From: Glycocaulis alkaliphilus
GTDB lineage: Bacteria; Pseudomonadota; Alphaproteobacteria; Caulobacterales; Maricaulaceae
Direction of reading: 5' to 3'
DNA length: 64,000 nt
Assembly: GCF_004000605.1 (NCBI RefSeq)
Contig: NZ_CP018911.1
Span: forward strand, 2,337,001 to 2,401,000
A model generated the notes under the pieces. The model ran no database searches and was not told the DNA's origin. It worked only from the letters and a program-made list of their open reading frames with translations. Each line of letters begins with the position of its first letter. The stretch's first letter is position 1. The translations under genes and the position numbers were made by a program. This document shows positions 18,425-27,080 of this stretch, in pieces.

Positions 18425-20062
18425 CTAGTTGGCAGCCGGCAGGGTGTAGCCGACCTCTGCGCCCGGTCCGAGCGGCAGGCCGAGATAGACCCAGGCGATC
18501 GTCATGGCGATGCCGGTGATCATCAGCCAGACCGAGTAGGGCAGCATGGCTGCGGTAAGCGAACCAATGCCGAACTCAGGCACCCAGCGGCGGGCAAACA
18601 CCAGCACCAGCGGGAAGTAGACCATCAGCGGGGTGATGATGTTCGTGGCGCTGTCACCGACGCGATAGGCCGCCGTGGCCATTTCCGGGCTGATCCCGAG
18701 CAGCATCAGCATCGGCACGAGGATAGGCGCCATGAAGGCCCATTTCGCGCTCGCCGAGCCGACGAAGAGGTTCAGCACGCCGGCAAACAGCACGATCAGG
18801 CCCAGCACGATCGGCAAGGGCAGACCTGACTGCTGGATCGCGTTGGCGCCGTTGACGGCCGAGATGATCCCCAGATTGGAGAGGTTGAACATCTCCACGA
18901 AGTACGCCGCGGCAAAGGCCAGCACGAGATAATAGCCCATATCCTTCATGCCGCCGGCCATCATCTCCACCGTATCGCGGTGGGTCTTGATCGTACCCGC
19001 TGCCATGCCGTACGCGACGCCTGCCGCGAGGAACAGGATCAGGAAGCCAGCCACCAGCGAGGTGAAGAACGGGATGAGTTGCTGGGTCACTTCCAGCGTG
19101 GGGTCAGGGTTCAGCAGAGGCGGATTGCCACCCCAGATCGACAGGGCGCCAAAGCTGACCAGCTCGACCATGTCCACGGTCAGGAACAGCCACAGGAAGA
19201 CAACAGCGAGAACCGCCAGACCCGCGTGAGCGAGACCCTTCTTCTGACCGGCCGTCAGCGGGGCATCAGGATCATCATCCGCATCATCGCTGCCGGCAAC
19301 GGCGCCGCCGGTCCATTTGCCGAGGCGCTTTTCGATAATGCCGTCCGTGACAAACCAGATCACCGGCAGGTAGATGAACGTCATCACGGCGATGAAATAC
19401 CAGTTGCCGGCAATGTTCATCACCCAGTCGGTCACCAGGCTGCCTACCGCCGCTTCTGTAATGCCAAACAGCAGCGCGTCGAGCTGGCCGGGGAAAAGAT
19501 TGGCGGAGAAGCCGCCTGACACCCCGGCAAACGCGGCCGTAATGCCCGCGATCGGATGCCGGCCGGCCGCCGCGTAAATGACACCCGCCAGAGGGATCAG
19601 CACCACATAGGCCGCATCGGCAGCAAGGTTTGCCAGCATCGCCACCAGGGCGACAGCCGGGGTCAGGAGGAAGCGCGGGGCGTTGCGCACGGCTGCGCGC
19701 ATGGCGGTGCCGAACAGGCCGGCACGCTCGGCGACACCGGCGCCCAGCATCACTACCAGCACATAGCCAAGCGGATGGAAGGAGGTGAAGATCGTCGGCA
19801 TGCGCACCAGCAGATGCTCGATCAGCTCTGACCGGAACAGCATGCGCGCGGGCTCCACCACAGGCGAGCCGTCTTCATTCACGCGCACCGGATGCTCGAC
19901 CGAGACGTTCAAGAAATCGGTGATCACCGAGACAACGATCAGTATGCCGATCAGATACGCGAAGATGATGACCGGGTCGGGCAGCTTGTTGCCGGTCTTC
20001 TCGATCCAGCCGAGAATACCTTTCTGGCGCTCCTCAACTGCGGGCGCGTCTACGTTTGCCAT
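18425..20062 (-). CDS. AbgT-family transporter
   Basis: 545 residues, polytopic, with about 11-13 hydrophobic helices. Family features are the N-terminal WIEKTGNKLPDPVIIFAYLI segment and the conserved C-terminal NLFVGSASAKWAFMAPI and GDSATNIITPLMVYFPL. AbgT proteins import p-aminobenzoyl-glutamate or export sulfonamides by proton coupling; which applies here is not decidable. An acidic loop (about 255-270, GSDDADDDPDAP) is lineage-specific. The intergenic 20063-20328 shows no further feature I can support. Confidence 0.9.
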   Translation of the reverse strand: MANVDAPAVEERQKGILGWIEKTGNKLPDPVIIFAYLIGILIVVSVITDFLNVSVEHPVRVNEDGSPVVEPARMLFRSELIEHLLVRMPTIFTSFHPLGYVLVVMLGAGVAERAGLFGTAMRAAVRNAPRFLLTPAVALVAMLANLAADAAYVVLIPLAGVIYAAAGRHPIAGITAAFAGVSGGFSANLFPGQLDALLFGITEAAVGSLVTDWVMNIAGNWYFIAVMTFIYLPVIWFVTDGIIEKRLGKWTGGAVAGSDDADDDPDAPLTAGQKKGLAHAGLAVLAVVFLWLFLTVDMVELVSFGALSIWGGNPPLLNPDPTLEVTQQLIPFFTSLVAGFLILFLAAGVAYGMAAGTIKTHRDTVEMMAGGMKDMGYYLVLAFAAAYFVEMFNLSNLGIISAVNGANAIQQSGLPLPIVLGLIVLFAGVLNLFVGSASAKWAFMAPILVPMLMLLGISPEMATAAYRVGDSATNIITPLMVYFPLVLVFARRWVPEFGIGSLTAAMLPYSVWLMITGIAMTIAWVYLGLPLGPGAEVGYTLPAAN

Positions 20063-20328
20063 ATTGCTTTCCCCCTTGGCGCGCCAACCGTCTGTCAGGC
20101 CAGCGACTGCGCATTATCACCGAGCGGAACGGTCTGGGCCGTCCGCAAGGGGCTAAGGTTAAGCATTCACGAGGCCTTTAGGAAACCCTGCTTTTTCCGT
20201 TCACCGGCAGGTTCAGACAGTGCGCCGGCGCAAGGCGCGGCCCCGCCACATGCGCAGTTCGACCTTTGCCCTGATCCATGCTAGAGGCCCGCTTCGTTCG
20301 GAAATCATTGGGAAAAGGATGTCCGCTC

Positions 20329-21168
20329 ATGGAATTTGGCGGTGAGCTCGACGGTCAGATCGGCACGATGCTGGAATATCTGACCACGCTGGGCGTGGCG
20401 GTGCTGTCCAATGTTGCGCTGGCTGCCATCATTCTGGTGGTTGGCCTGTATCTGGCCGGATTTATCTCGCGCCGGGTACGCCAATGGGCGGTAGATCACC
20501 CCAAGATCGACACCACGCTGGCCGTCTTCTTCGCCTCGATTGTGCGCTATCTCATCGTCGCTGTGGTCATCATCGCGGTGCTGACCCGCTTTGGCGTCGA
20601 AACGACCTCGCTGGTCGCCGCCCTTGGCGCGATGACGCTGGCGGTTGGTCTTGCCTTGCAAGGCACGCTCTCCAACGTCGCCGCCGGCGTGATGATCGTC
20701 TTTTTCCGCCCCTACAAGATCGGGGATTTCGTTGATATTGGCGGAGCCTCCGGCACCGTGCGCGACATCACCCTGTTCTATACCGAGCTGACCACACCCG
20801 ATAACCGCCAGGTGATTGTTCCCAATGCGCAGTCGTGGGGACGGGTCATCATCAACTTTTCCGGCTATTCGACACGCCGCGTCGATTTCATGTTCAGCGC
20901 ATCCTATGACAGCGATATTGAAAAAGTGCGCAGCACGATCCGGCGGGTGCTGGAAGATGACGAGCGCGTCCTGCCCATGCCTGAAGTCGTGGTGGAAGTG
21001 GCGGCCCACGGCGCGTCCTCCATCGACTATACGGCGCGGGCGTGGGTCAACTCGAGCGATTACTGGCCCTATTTCTGGGAAAAGACCCGGCTGATGAAGC
21101 TGGCCTTCGACGCCGAGGGCATCGAAATTCCCTATCCGCATCAGGTGCATATCAAGAAGGAAGGATAG
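20329..21168 (+). CDS. mscS: MscS-type small-conductance mechanosensitive channel
   Basis: 279 residues. Three membrane helices are followed by the pore-helix hallmark LVAALGAMTLAVGLALQGTL and the beta domain start FFRPYKIGDFVDIGG. The channel releases solutes on hypo-osmotic shock in the inner membrane. The ATG at 20329 (MEFGGELDG) is preceded by AAAAGGA. A short GC stem (AGGCG/CGCCT with TTTT) just after the stop could act as a weak terminator. Confidence 0.92.
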   Translation: MEFGGELDGQIGTMLEYLTTLGVAVLSNVALAAIILVVGLYLAGFISRRVRQWAVDHPKIDTTLAVFFASIVRYLIVAVVIIAVLTRFGVETTSLVAALGAMTLAVGLALQGTLSNVAAGVMIVFFRPYKIGDFVDIGGASGTVRDITLFYTELTTPDNRQVIVPNAQSWGRVIINFSGYSTRRVDFMFSASYDSDIEKVRSTIRRVLEDDERVLPMPEVVVEVAAHGASSIDYTARAWVNSSDYWPYFWEKTRLMKLAFDAEGIEIPYPHQVHIKKEG

Positions 21169-21218
21169 GCGCGATTTTCGCCTCACACGTGCCGCAATCT
21201 TTGCGCTAATCTGGCCCC

Positions 21219-21524
21219 ATGAACGACACGCAAGCCCCGCGCAAAACCTTCCTGCAACGCCTCATCGCGGTGCGGCTGAGGGATTTACTGGTCCTGTTCC
21301 TGCTCTGCGTGCTGGCAGGCGTGGTGCTGGCTCTCTTCAATGTCGATCCGGCAGAGCTCTGGGTCGATTTCTTCGGTACGATTGCGCGCGCCTGGGACCG
21401 CTTCTTCCTGATCATCACCGAATCGCTCGGCTGGTCGGTGCGCTACTTCCTGCTGGGCGCTGTTCTGGTCATACCGATCTGGATCGTCTGGCGGATCATC
21501 TCTGCCGCCAGCCGCCGTTCCTGA
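21219..21524 (+). CDS. Small two-helix membrane protein (possibly DUF6460)
   Basis: 101 residues with two clear membrane helices: LLVLFLLCVLAGVVLALFNV (about 23-43) and YFLLGAVLVIPIWIVWRII (about 76-95). The phrase LFNVDPAELW fits small alphaproteobacterial DUF6460-like membrane proteins, but the match is from memory. It stands alone 50 bp after mscS. Confidence 0.65.
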   Translation: MNDTQAPRKTFLQRLIAVRLRDLLVLFLLCVLAGVVLALFNVDPAELWVDFFGTIARAWDRFFLIITESLGWSVRYFLLGAVLVIPIWIVWRIISAASRRS

Positions 21525-21628
21525 GCGAACTTACCCGCCATTAACCCTGTCCAAGGTTTGAGCGGGCAATGGACAGCACCTGCTGCTAGCTTGCCTTCTC
21601 AAGGGAAGCGTTGCGTGGCGGGAACACG

Positions 21629-22441
21629 ATGAAGCTTGATGATATCGAGACCAGCACGCCTGTGCGCGTGCCCGTGTCCAGCCGATGGCAAGACCGCCCC
21701 ATCCTCGTTGTTGATCCATCCAACTTCCTGCGCAGGCTGATCGCCGATGTGCTGCGTCACGCCGGCGCCGACCACGTATTCACCTTCGCGAACGAAGAGA
21801 CCGGCCTGTCGGCTGCCACCACCTATGCGCGCCCGATCATCATTTCGGACTGGTCGGGCCGTACATCGCCGGGACCGGCCCTGACGCGCGCCCTTCGCCG
21901 CAAGAACCTGCCCGTGCGCCGGGCGCCCATCATCGCGCTGGGAAATAACGGCCAGATGCGCGAGATCGAGCGCGCGCGCGATGCGGGCGTGAATGCGTTC
22001 CTGCTCCGCCCTGTATCGCCGGCCTCGCTCTTCGCGCGGCTGGAGGAAACCGCGAGCCGTCCAAGGCCTTATGTGGAGACCGAAACCTTCGCCGGGCCAG
22101 ACCGCCGCATCCGCCCCAACCAGAATGGCCGCATCGCGTGGAAGCGCGGCGTGGATGTTGAGTCCGGCCTTGCCACACCGCTTGAGGCCGCCCTCGCCCA
22201 GGCAGATGCCATGGCAGAGGCCATGATGCGCCAGGGCGACATGATCGCGGCGCGCGTCGGCCGCTCCTTGCGTCAGTATCTGGAAACGGTGCGCGATGTC
22301 GGCCCGCGCGAAACGGAAATCATCACCCTGCACCGCTCGGCCCTGCGCCGGCTGCAGGAGTTCGAAAATGCGCCCGATGCCCACCGCAACGAGCTGGTCA
22401 ACGGTCTGGAAGAAATCACTGCCCGCAGGCTCGCCGCCTGA
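21629..22441 (+). CDS. Degenerate receiver-domain (response-regulator-like) protein
   Basis: 270 residues. Residues about 27-145 form a CheY-like receiver: PILVVDPSNFLRRLIADVL, then IIISDWSG with the expected phospho-acceptor Asp. The usual acidic pair is reduced to one Asp, the switch Thr/Ser region reads ALGNNG, and the conserved Lys is Arg (FLLRPVSP). The C-terminal 120 residues are helical with no DNA-binding or output enzyme domain. Alphaproteobacterial single-domain-plus-helix receivers often act in cell-cycle or motility signalling; no partner kinase is nearby. Confidence 0.75.
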   Translation: MKLDDIETSTPVRVPVSSRWQDRPILVVDPSNFLRRLIADVLRHAGADHVFTFANEETGLSAATTYARPIIISDWSGRTSPGPALTRALRRKNLPVRRAPIIALGNNGQMREIERARDAGVNAFLLRPVSPASLFARLEETASRPRPYVETETFAGPDRRIRPNQNGRIAWKRGVDVESGLATPLEAALAQADAMAEAMMRQGDMIAARVGRSLRQYLETVRDVGPRETEIITLHRSALRRLQEFENAPDAHRNELVNGLEEITARRLAA

Positions 22442-22512
22442 CATCGCCCCCCCTGGCTGCGGCTCTGAACGCAGCACTGGCCTTATCATGCGCTGCCCTT
22501 TAAAGGGCAGGC

Positions 22513-23010
22513 ATGGCCGACGATCTGCAGACCCTTCTGGATACCCTCGCCCCGCTGCTGGTGGATGGTTCGCCCCATGCGGTGGCGCTCGGCTTCAAGC
22601 TGGAGCGCATCGAACCGGACGTCGCCGAGATGCGCGCGCCCTACCGCGATGATCTGATCGGCGATCCGGATACCCGCGTGCTGCATGGCGGGGTGGTGAC
22701 GGCGCTTCTGGACCATGTCTGCGGGCTCGCCGCCATTTCGGGGCTGGGCGGCAAGCATGCCACCGCCACGCTCGATCTGCGCCTAGATTACATGCGCCCG
22801 GCAGAACCGGGACGCGATGTGGTGGCGATAGCGCGCTGCGTGCGCGCCTCCGGCCTTTTCGCCTTTGTCAGTGCCATCGCCCATGACGGGGATGAAACCG
22901 ATCCGGTTGCGACCGCTGCCGCCGCCTTCATGGTCACTCGCGTCAGTCAGGAAGCGGCCGAGAAGGCAAGGCGTGCCTTTGGCCAGATCAGCAAGGTGGA
23001 AGAAGAATGA
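22513..23010 (+). CDS. PaaI-family (hotdog) thioesterase, first of two
   Basis: 165 residues. Hotdog fold with the motif VLHGGVVTALLDHVCGLAA and the TLDLRLDYMRPAEPG strand, as in PaaI/YdiI-type acyl-CoA thioesterases. Its stop overlaps the start of a second hotdog gene in ATGA (23007-23010), so the two products may form a heteromer; that is inferred from coupling. Confidence 0.85.
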   Translation: MADDLQTLLDTLAPLLVDGSPHAVALGFKLERIEPDVAEMRAPYRDDLIGDPDTRVLHGGVVTALLDHVCGLAAISGLGGKHATATLDLRLDYMRPAEPGRDVVAIARCVRASGLFAFVSAIAHDGDETDPVATAAAAFMVTRVSQEAAEKARRAFGQISKVEEE

Positions 23011-23414
23011 GCCCGCTGGAGCCCCTGCTTTCGAGCCCGTACGTGCAGATGATGCGCGTGCGTTTCGATGGTCATGGCGACGAGCTGACGGCCATCCTGC
23101 CCTACGCCGACACGCTGGTCGGCAATCCGCTGATCCCGGCTTTGCATGGCGGCGCGATTGGCGCCTTCATGGAGATCACGGCCTCCGCCGCCCTGCTGGC
23201 AGGGACGCGCCTCGCGGCCCTGCCCAAGCCCATCGATGTGTCCGTCGACTATCTGCGCCCGGCGCGCCCCCAGGACGTATATGCCCGCGGCATAATCACC
23301 CGGCAGGGCGCACGTGTGGCCAATGTGCGTGTGGAAGCCTGGCAGGACCGCCGGGCTGCGCCCGTCGCCGCCCTGCACGGCCATTTCCTGATCAAGCCCG
23401 AAGGGGAAGGCTAG
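23007..23414 (+). CDS. PaaI-family (hotdog) thioesterase, second of two
   Basis: 135 residues. Hotdog fold with PALHGGAIGAFMEITASAALL and DVSVDYLRPARPQD. The catalytic Asp/Asn region is less canonical than in the first copy: the helix after HGG carries ME instead of LD. Translationally coupled to the preceding gene. Confidence 0.83.
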   Translation: MSPLEPLLSSPYVQMMRVRFDGHGDELTAILPYADTLVGNPLIPALHGGAIGAFMEITASAALLAGTRLAALPKPIDVSVDYLRPARPQDVYARGIITRQGARVANVRVEAWQDRRAAPVAALHGHFLIKPEGEG

Positions 23415-23464
23415 CTCCATCCTCTGTCATCCTCCGGCCGCGAAACGATCCGGGGGATCCATGC

Positions 23465-23640
23465 CTCTTTTAGTTCCGCAACGCATCCGCGTTGCGATGT
23501 TCCGCGAAAAGTCGCGGGCGCGCGTTCGCGCTTTTCGGAAGGCGTCCCGCCGTCCGCAAGGCCGACCGGCCGCCGGGCACTGCCTGTCCCCGGCTTGATC
23601 GGGGATTGCCCGAAGCGACGCACGGATGTGCGGAGCATCA
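23465..23640. repeat. Mosaic intergenic repeat, copy B
   Basis: Second copy of the repeat at 8932-9106, with the same left flank (23465-23520) and right flank (about 23616-23640). Its core begins CGCGTTCGCGCTT and ends GCAAGGCCGACCGGCC, which is the reverse complement of the ends of copy A's core. Before it (23420-23462) lies a short alphaproteobacterial interspersed element of the ATCCTCCGG...CCGGGGGAT type. Nothing in 23415-23781 looks coding. Confidence 0.75.
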
Positions 23641-23656
23641 GGAAAAGATGGGATGT

Positions 23657-23770
23657 CCTCCCCCGTTTACGGGGGAGGTGTCGAGCGCAAGCGAGACGGA
23701 GGGGGGATGTTTTATTATGAGTTCCCCCCCTCGCCGCTTCGCGGCACTCCCCCCGTGAACGGGGGGAGAC
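23657..23770. repeat. Inverted pair of G/C-run hairpin repeats
   Basis: The left arm has CCTCCCCCG-TTTA-CGGGGGAGG (23657-23678) followed by GTGTCGAGCGCAAGCGAGAC and a G run. The right arm is a related unit in reverse orientation ending in CTCCCCCCG-TGAA-CGGGGGGAG, with a GCCGC-TTC-GCGGC hairpin inside. A short AT-rich spacer (about 23708-23721) separates them. Such units are common in intergenic regions of Caulobacterales and sphingomonads and could form a cruciform or RNA hairpin ending both convergent transcripts. Confidence 0.6.
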
Positions 23771-23781
23771 ACCATGGGTGG

Positions 23782-24783
23782 CTAGGACTTAGCCAGCGCC
23801 TCACCCAGAGCCGCGCCGCTATCCCAGGCCAGCTCTGCCCGCCCGCCAAGGCGCCAGTCGCCCGCGCACCCGACCGTCCCAGTTTCATCAAGGGCAAACG
23901 GCGTACCGGGCGCCTGTTCGCTGAGCGCATAGCGCCAGCGATGGGCCGCGCTCCAGACCGGGCGCGCCGGAAATCCGAAACGTACATGCGCCTCTTCAAG
24001 AAGATTGCGGACCACGGCGTCAGGGCTGGCTTCCAGATTGGCCCGCGACCAGCCCGTTGTGGCATGCAGTATCCACGCTTCCGGCCCGGCCCGGCCCGGA
24101 CGTGACCCCATGCGCGCCATCCAGGCGAGCGCGCCGCCATAGAGCTTCGCGCCGTCAAAGCCCGGATCGAAGGGCGCATTCAGCACCGTCATCACCGCCT
24201 GACACGGGCCGATTTGCGCTGTGTTGGCCTGCGCTATCTGCGTTGAAAAATCACCGTCCGTGCGCGCCAGCAGATCACTCATCTGTTCAGGCGGTATGGT
24301 GATCGCGACCGCATCGAAGGGCCCTTCCCGGCGCCCATCATCGCGCACCAGCGTCCAGCTGCCCGCCCCGCCCTTGAGAGCCGCCACCCGCGCCCCGAAC
24401 TGCACATCAAGGCCGTCCAGCGCGTGTTTTACCAGCCCATTCATGCCCGGCACGCCGATCCAGCGATCTTCCTCGCGCAACGGCTCAACATTGCCCCGCC
24501 GGTCTATCGAGACCAGCCGAGCATCCCAGACCGCGGCCGCGCCGGCATCGCGCGCATCATGCATAAAGGCCGAGAACGCCGCACCGCGCGCCGTGATGAA
24601 TTGTGCGCCGTGATCGAAACCCGCCTCGCCCAGAGGGGTTTCAACCCGGCGGGTGGATAGCCGGCCGCCCGGCCCCCGCCCCTTGTCAAAAAGCTGGCAG
24701 CTATGTCCAGCCTGGACCAGGGCGCGGGCGCAGGCCGCGCCGGCAAGCCCGGCTCCGATGATGGCAATGCGGCGTGTCGCCAT
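23782..24783 (-). CDS. Renalase-like FAD-dependent amine-oxidase-fold oxidoreductase
   Basis: 333 residues. The N-terminal dinucleotide-binding motif IAIIGAGLAGAACARALVQAG is followed by FDKGRGPGGRLSTRR and DHGAQFITAR, typical of the NAD(P)/FAD-dependent renalase-like group. The C-terminus has the second flavin motif GTVGCAGDWRLGG. No substrate can be assigned. It is divergent from the DCC gene at 24827, with only 43 bp between. Confidence 0.82.
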   Translation of the reverse strand: MATRRIAIIGAGLAGAACARALVQAGHSCQLFDKGRGPGGRLSTRRVETPLGEAGFDHGAQFITARGAAFSAFMHDARDAGAAAVWDARLVSIDRRGNVEPLREEDRWIGVPGMNGLVKHALDGLDVQFGARVAALKGGAGSWTLVRDDGRREGPFDAVAITIPPEQMSDLLARTDGDFSTQIAQANTAQIGPCQAVMTVLNAPFDPGFDGAKLYGGALAWMARMGSRPGRAGPEAWILHATTGWSRANLEASPDAVVRNLLEEAHVRFGFPARPVWSAAHRWRYALSEQAPGTPFALDETGTVGCAGDWRLGGRAELAWDSGAALGEALAKS

Positions 24784-24826
24784 GTCCCCTTTTCCTGCCC
24801 TCGTGTCCGCCTAGATTAGCGCTTAA

Positions 24827-25237
24827 ATGACCCGGAAAACCCAAACACAAGATCAACACGCTGCAAACGCATTTGAATATGGCGCGTGCGAAGTCTTTTT
24901 CGATGGCAGCTGCCCGATGTGCCGCGCCGAAATCGGCTTTTACCGGCAACAGGGAGCGGACGCTGCCTTTCATGATGTTGCCGCATCGCCCGACATGCTG
25001 CCACCTTCTCTGAGCCATGAAGCGGCAATGGCGCGCTTTCACGTCCGCACGCCTTCCGGCGAGCTGGTAAGCGGCGCGCGCGCCTTTGCCGAGCTGTGGA
25101 AAGCCACGCCCGGCTGGCGTTGGCTGGGCCGGATCGCCGCTGCGCCGCCGCTCGTCTGGGTACTGGAGCTAGCCTACCGGCTCTTCCTGCCGGTCCGCCC
25201 TTTCTTGCAGCGCCTTTGGCGCAGGTTGGCCCGATGA
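24827..25237 (+). CDS. DCC-family (DUF393) thiol-disulfide oxidoreductase-like protein
   Basis: 136 residues. The N-terminal EVFFDGSCPMCRAEIGFY contains the CxxC of the DCC family; the next conserved element is FHVRTPSGELVSGARAFAELW, followed by a C-terminal amphipathic segment that may bind membrane. The redox activity of DCC proteins is proposed rather than proven. The stop overlaps the DUF2256 start in ATGA. Confidence 0.83.
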   Translation: MTRKTQTQDQHAANAFEYGACEVFFDGSCPMCRAEIGFYRQQGADAAFHDVAASPDMLPPSLSHEAAMARFHVRTPSGELVSGARAFAELWKATPGWRWLGRIAAAPPLVWVLELAYRLFLPVRPFLQRLWRRLAR

Positions 25238-25392
25238 GGCGCAAGGGCGATTTGCCTGAGAAGATATGCGCGGCCTGTCGCCGTCCCTTCACCTGGCGCA
25301 AGAAGTGGGAGCGGGTCTGGGACGAGGTGCGCTATTGCTCGAAGCGCTGCTCGGGCGAGGCGAAGAAGGCACGGCAGAAAACTGCGCCTTAA
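25234..25392 (+). CDS. DUF2256 small zinc-finger-like protein
   Basis: 52 residues with CAACRRPFTWRKKWERVWDE and YCSKRCSG, giving four cysteines in CxxC/CxxxC arrangement as in DUF2256. The start overlaps the DCC stop (25234-25237). DUF2256 genes are often found beside photolyase/cryptochrome and DCC genes; no photolyase is present here. Confidence 0.85.
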   Translation: MRRKGDLPEKICAACRRPFTWRKKWERVWDEVRYCSKRCSGEAKKARQKTAP

Positions 25393-25535
25393 ATCATGTT
25401 CACGCGCGCGCCATCAAGGCGCAATCTTTCCTGATCCACAGTGACACTCGCACGGACGCAAAAGACCGGGACACCAGATCCCGAGCCGTCCGGGCGAGGT
25501 TGGTTCGTCACTCAAGGAACAAGGAAACATACCCC

Positions 25536-25877
25536 ATGAAAGCTCTCCCCCTCATGCTCACCGCAATGGTGGCACTCGGCATCAGTGCGCCCTCATTCGC
25601 GGCCCCTGGCCCGACGCGCATCGTTGAGTATCGGGCTGCCGAACTTCAGTCATCGGAAGGCCGGGAGTCTGTTGAAGCCCGCATCGAACAGGCCGCCCGG
25701 CAGGTGTGCAGGCAGAACGCCTTGCGCGGGATCGAGCGCCACGCAATCGAAGCGCAATGCCGCGAAGACGCGCGGCAGCATGCCCTCAACGACCTCCATG
25801 CGAGCAATCACATGGCGGCCAGCGCGCCTGCTTCCGCTCGCCATGTGCGGGTCATAGTCGCCAGCAGCTCGCGCTAA
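25536..25877 (+). CDS. UrcA-family protein
   Basis: 113 residues. Signal peptide MKALPLMLTAMVALGISAPSFAA is followed by the short UrcA domain: a beta strand RIVEYRAAEL, then helices with two conserved cysteines (ARQVCRQNALRG and EAQCREDA). UrcA proteins are small exported proteins of unknown function in Caulobacterales and sphingomonads. AAGGAA lies upstream of the ATG at 25536. A strong terminator follows. Confidence 0.82.
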   Translation: MKALPLMLTAMVALGISAPSFAAPGPTRIVEYRAAELQSSEGRESVEARIEQAARQVCRQNALRGIERHAIEAQCREDARQHALNDLHASNHMAASAPASARHVRVIVASSSR

Positions 25878-25931
25878 CGCGCCCGCAACAGTTTGCCCGG
25901 CTCTGTTTCCCCTTTGCCGAGGCAGGCACTG

Positions 25932-25968
25932 GCCCTCGCGTCCCCCCTGGCGCGAGGGCCATTTTTCA
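25932..25968 (+). terminator. Rho-independent terminator of urcA
   Basis: A perfect 10-bp stem, GGCCCTCGCG/CGCGAGGGCC (25932-25941 and 25952-25961), with a 10-base loop, followed by ATTTTTC. It ends 55 bp after the urcA coding region and reaches the stop of the convergent dehydrogenase gene. Confidence 0.85.
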
Positions 25969-26979
25969 TCAGGCAAAGTCATTTTCCAGCACGATACGGT
26001 AGCGCGGCTTGCCCTCGCGCAAGCGCTGGAAGGCCTCGTCAATCTGGCTCATCGGCATGTACTCGACATAAGGCGCTATAGAATGGCGCGCGCAGAACTC
26101 CAGCATTTTTCCCATTACGGCGGGGCTGCCGACGGGCGAGCCGGAGACTGATTTCTGACCTCCGATCAGGCTGAAGGCCGGCACCGGAATGGGTTCGGAA
26201 ATGACCCCGACCGTGTGCAAGCGGCCCTTGGGTGCCAGCGCGGCGATATAGCGGTTCCAGTCCAGCGGTACAGCCACGGTCGAGAGGATGAAATCATGCC
26301 GGCCGGCCTCGGCTTTCAGCGCGTCTTTTGAACGGCTATCGACGACCCTGTGCGCGCCCAGCGCGCGCGCTTCCTCGGCTTTGGAGCCTGTGGACGTAAA
26401 CGCCGTTACCTCACAGCCCCAGGCTTTGAGGAACTGGACGGCGAGATGGCCGAGCCCGCCAATCCCGATCACGCCCACCCTGTCGGTCGGCTTCACACCA
26501 AATTCGAGAATAGGCGCAAACACGGTGATACCCCCGCAGAACAGCGGCCCGGCGCTGCGCGCATCCAGCCCCTCGGGCAGCTTCACCGCCCAGGCCGCTT
26601 GCAGGCGCACGGCGTCAGCAAATCCGCCATGGCGGCCAAGCGCGATGCCTTCAGAGTCCTTGCAGAGATTATGATCCCCGCCCATGCAGTTGTGGCAGGT
26701 GAGGCAAGAGCGGGACATCCAGCCCGCACCCACCCGGTCGCCGGGTTTCAGGTGCGTCACCGAGCGGCCCACCGCCGCCACTGTGCCGACCACTTCATGG
26801 CCCGGCACCAGCGGAAACTGCGTCTCGCCCCATTCCTCGTCCAGCAAGGAGAGGTCGGAGTGGCAGAGCCCGCAGGCCTCCACTTTCAGCTCCACCTCAT
26901 CATCGCCCAGAGGGCCGGGATCAAAGCTGATCTGTTTGAACGCTCCGGCGCGTTCACTTGCGGCATAGGCACGGATCAT
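25969..26979 (-). CDS. Zinc-dependent NAD(P) alcohol dehydrogenase (Ahr/AdhP-like)
   Basis: 336 residues, medium-chain dehydrogenase. Catalytic zinc ligands are in CGLCHSD and PGHEVVG. The four-cysteine structural zinc loop is SCLTCHNCMGGDHNLC, and the cofactor fold is VGVIGIGGLGHLAVQF. The family reduces aldehydes or oxidises alcohols in the cytoplasm; the exact substrate is unknown. The ATG at 26979 (MIRAYAASERAG) is the conserved start; an upstream in-frame start at 27093 would overlap the divergent MATE gene. Confidence 0.9.
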   Translation of the reverse strand: MIRAYAASERAGAFKQISFDPGPLGDDEVELKVEACGLCHSDLSLLDEEWGETQFPLVPGHEVVGTVAAVGRSVTHLKPGDRVGAGWMSRSCLTCHNCMGGDHNLCKDSEGIALGRHGGFADAVRLQAAWAVKLPEGLDARSAGPLFCGGITVFAPILEFGVKPTDRVGVIGIGGLGHLAVQFLKAWGCEVTAFTSTGSKAEEARALGAHRVVDSRSKDALKAEAGRHDFILSTVAVPLDWNRYIAALAPKGRLHTVGVISEPIPVPAFSLIGGQKSVSGSPVGSPAVMGKMLEFCARHSIAPYVEYMPMSQIDEAFQRLREGKPRYRIVLENDFA

Positions 26980-27080
26980 GGCTGGGGTCCTCAGGCTGGG
27001 GCAGATGGCAATCACACCCCGCAAGCTAAAGTGAACACATCGCGTTTGCGAGGGCGCCGGTTTGGATTTATGCGGCGCAC

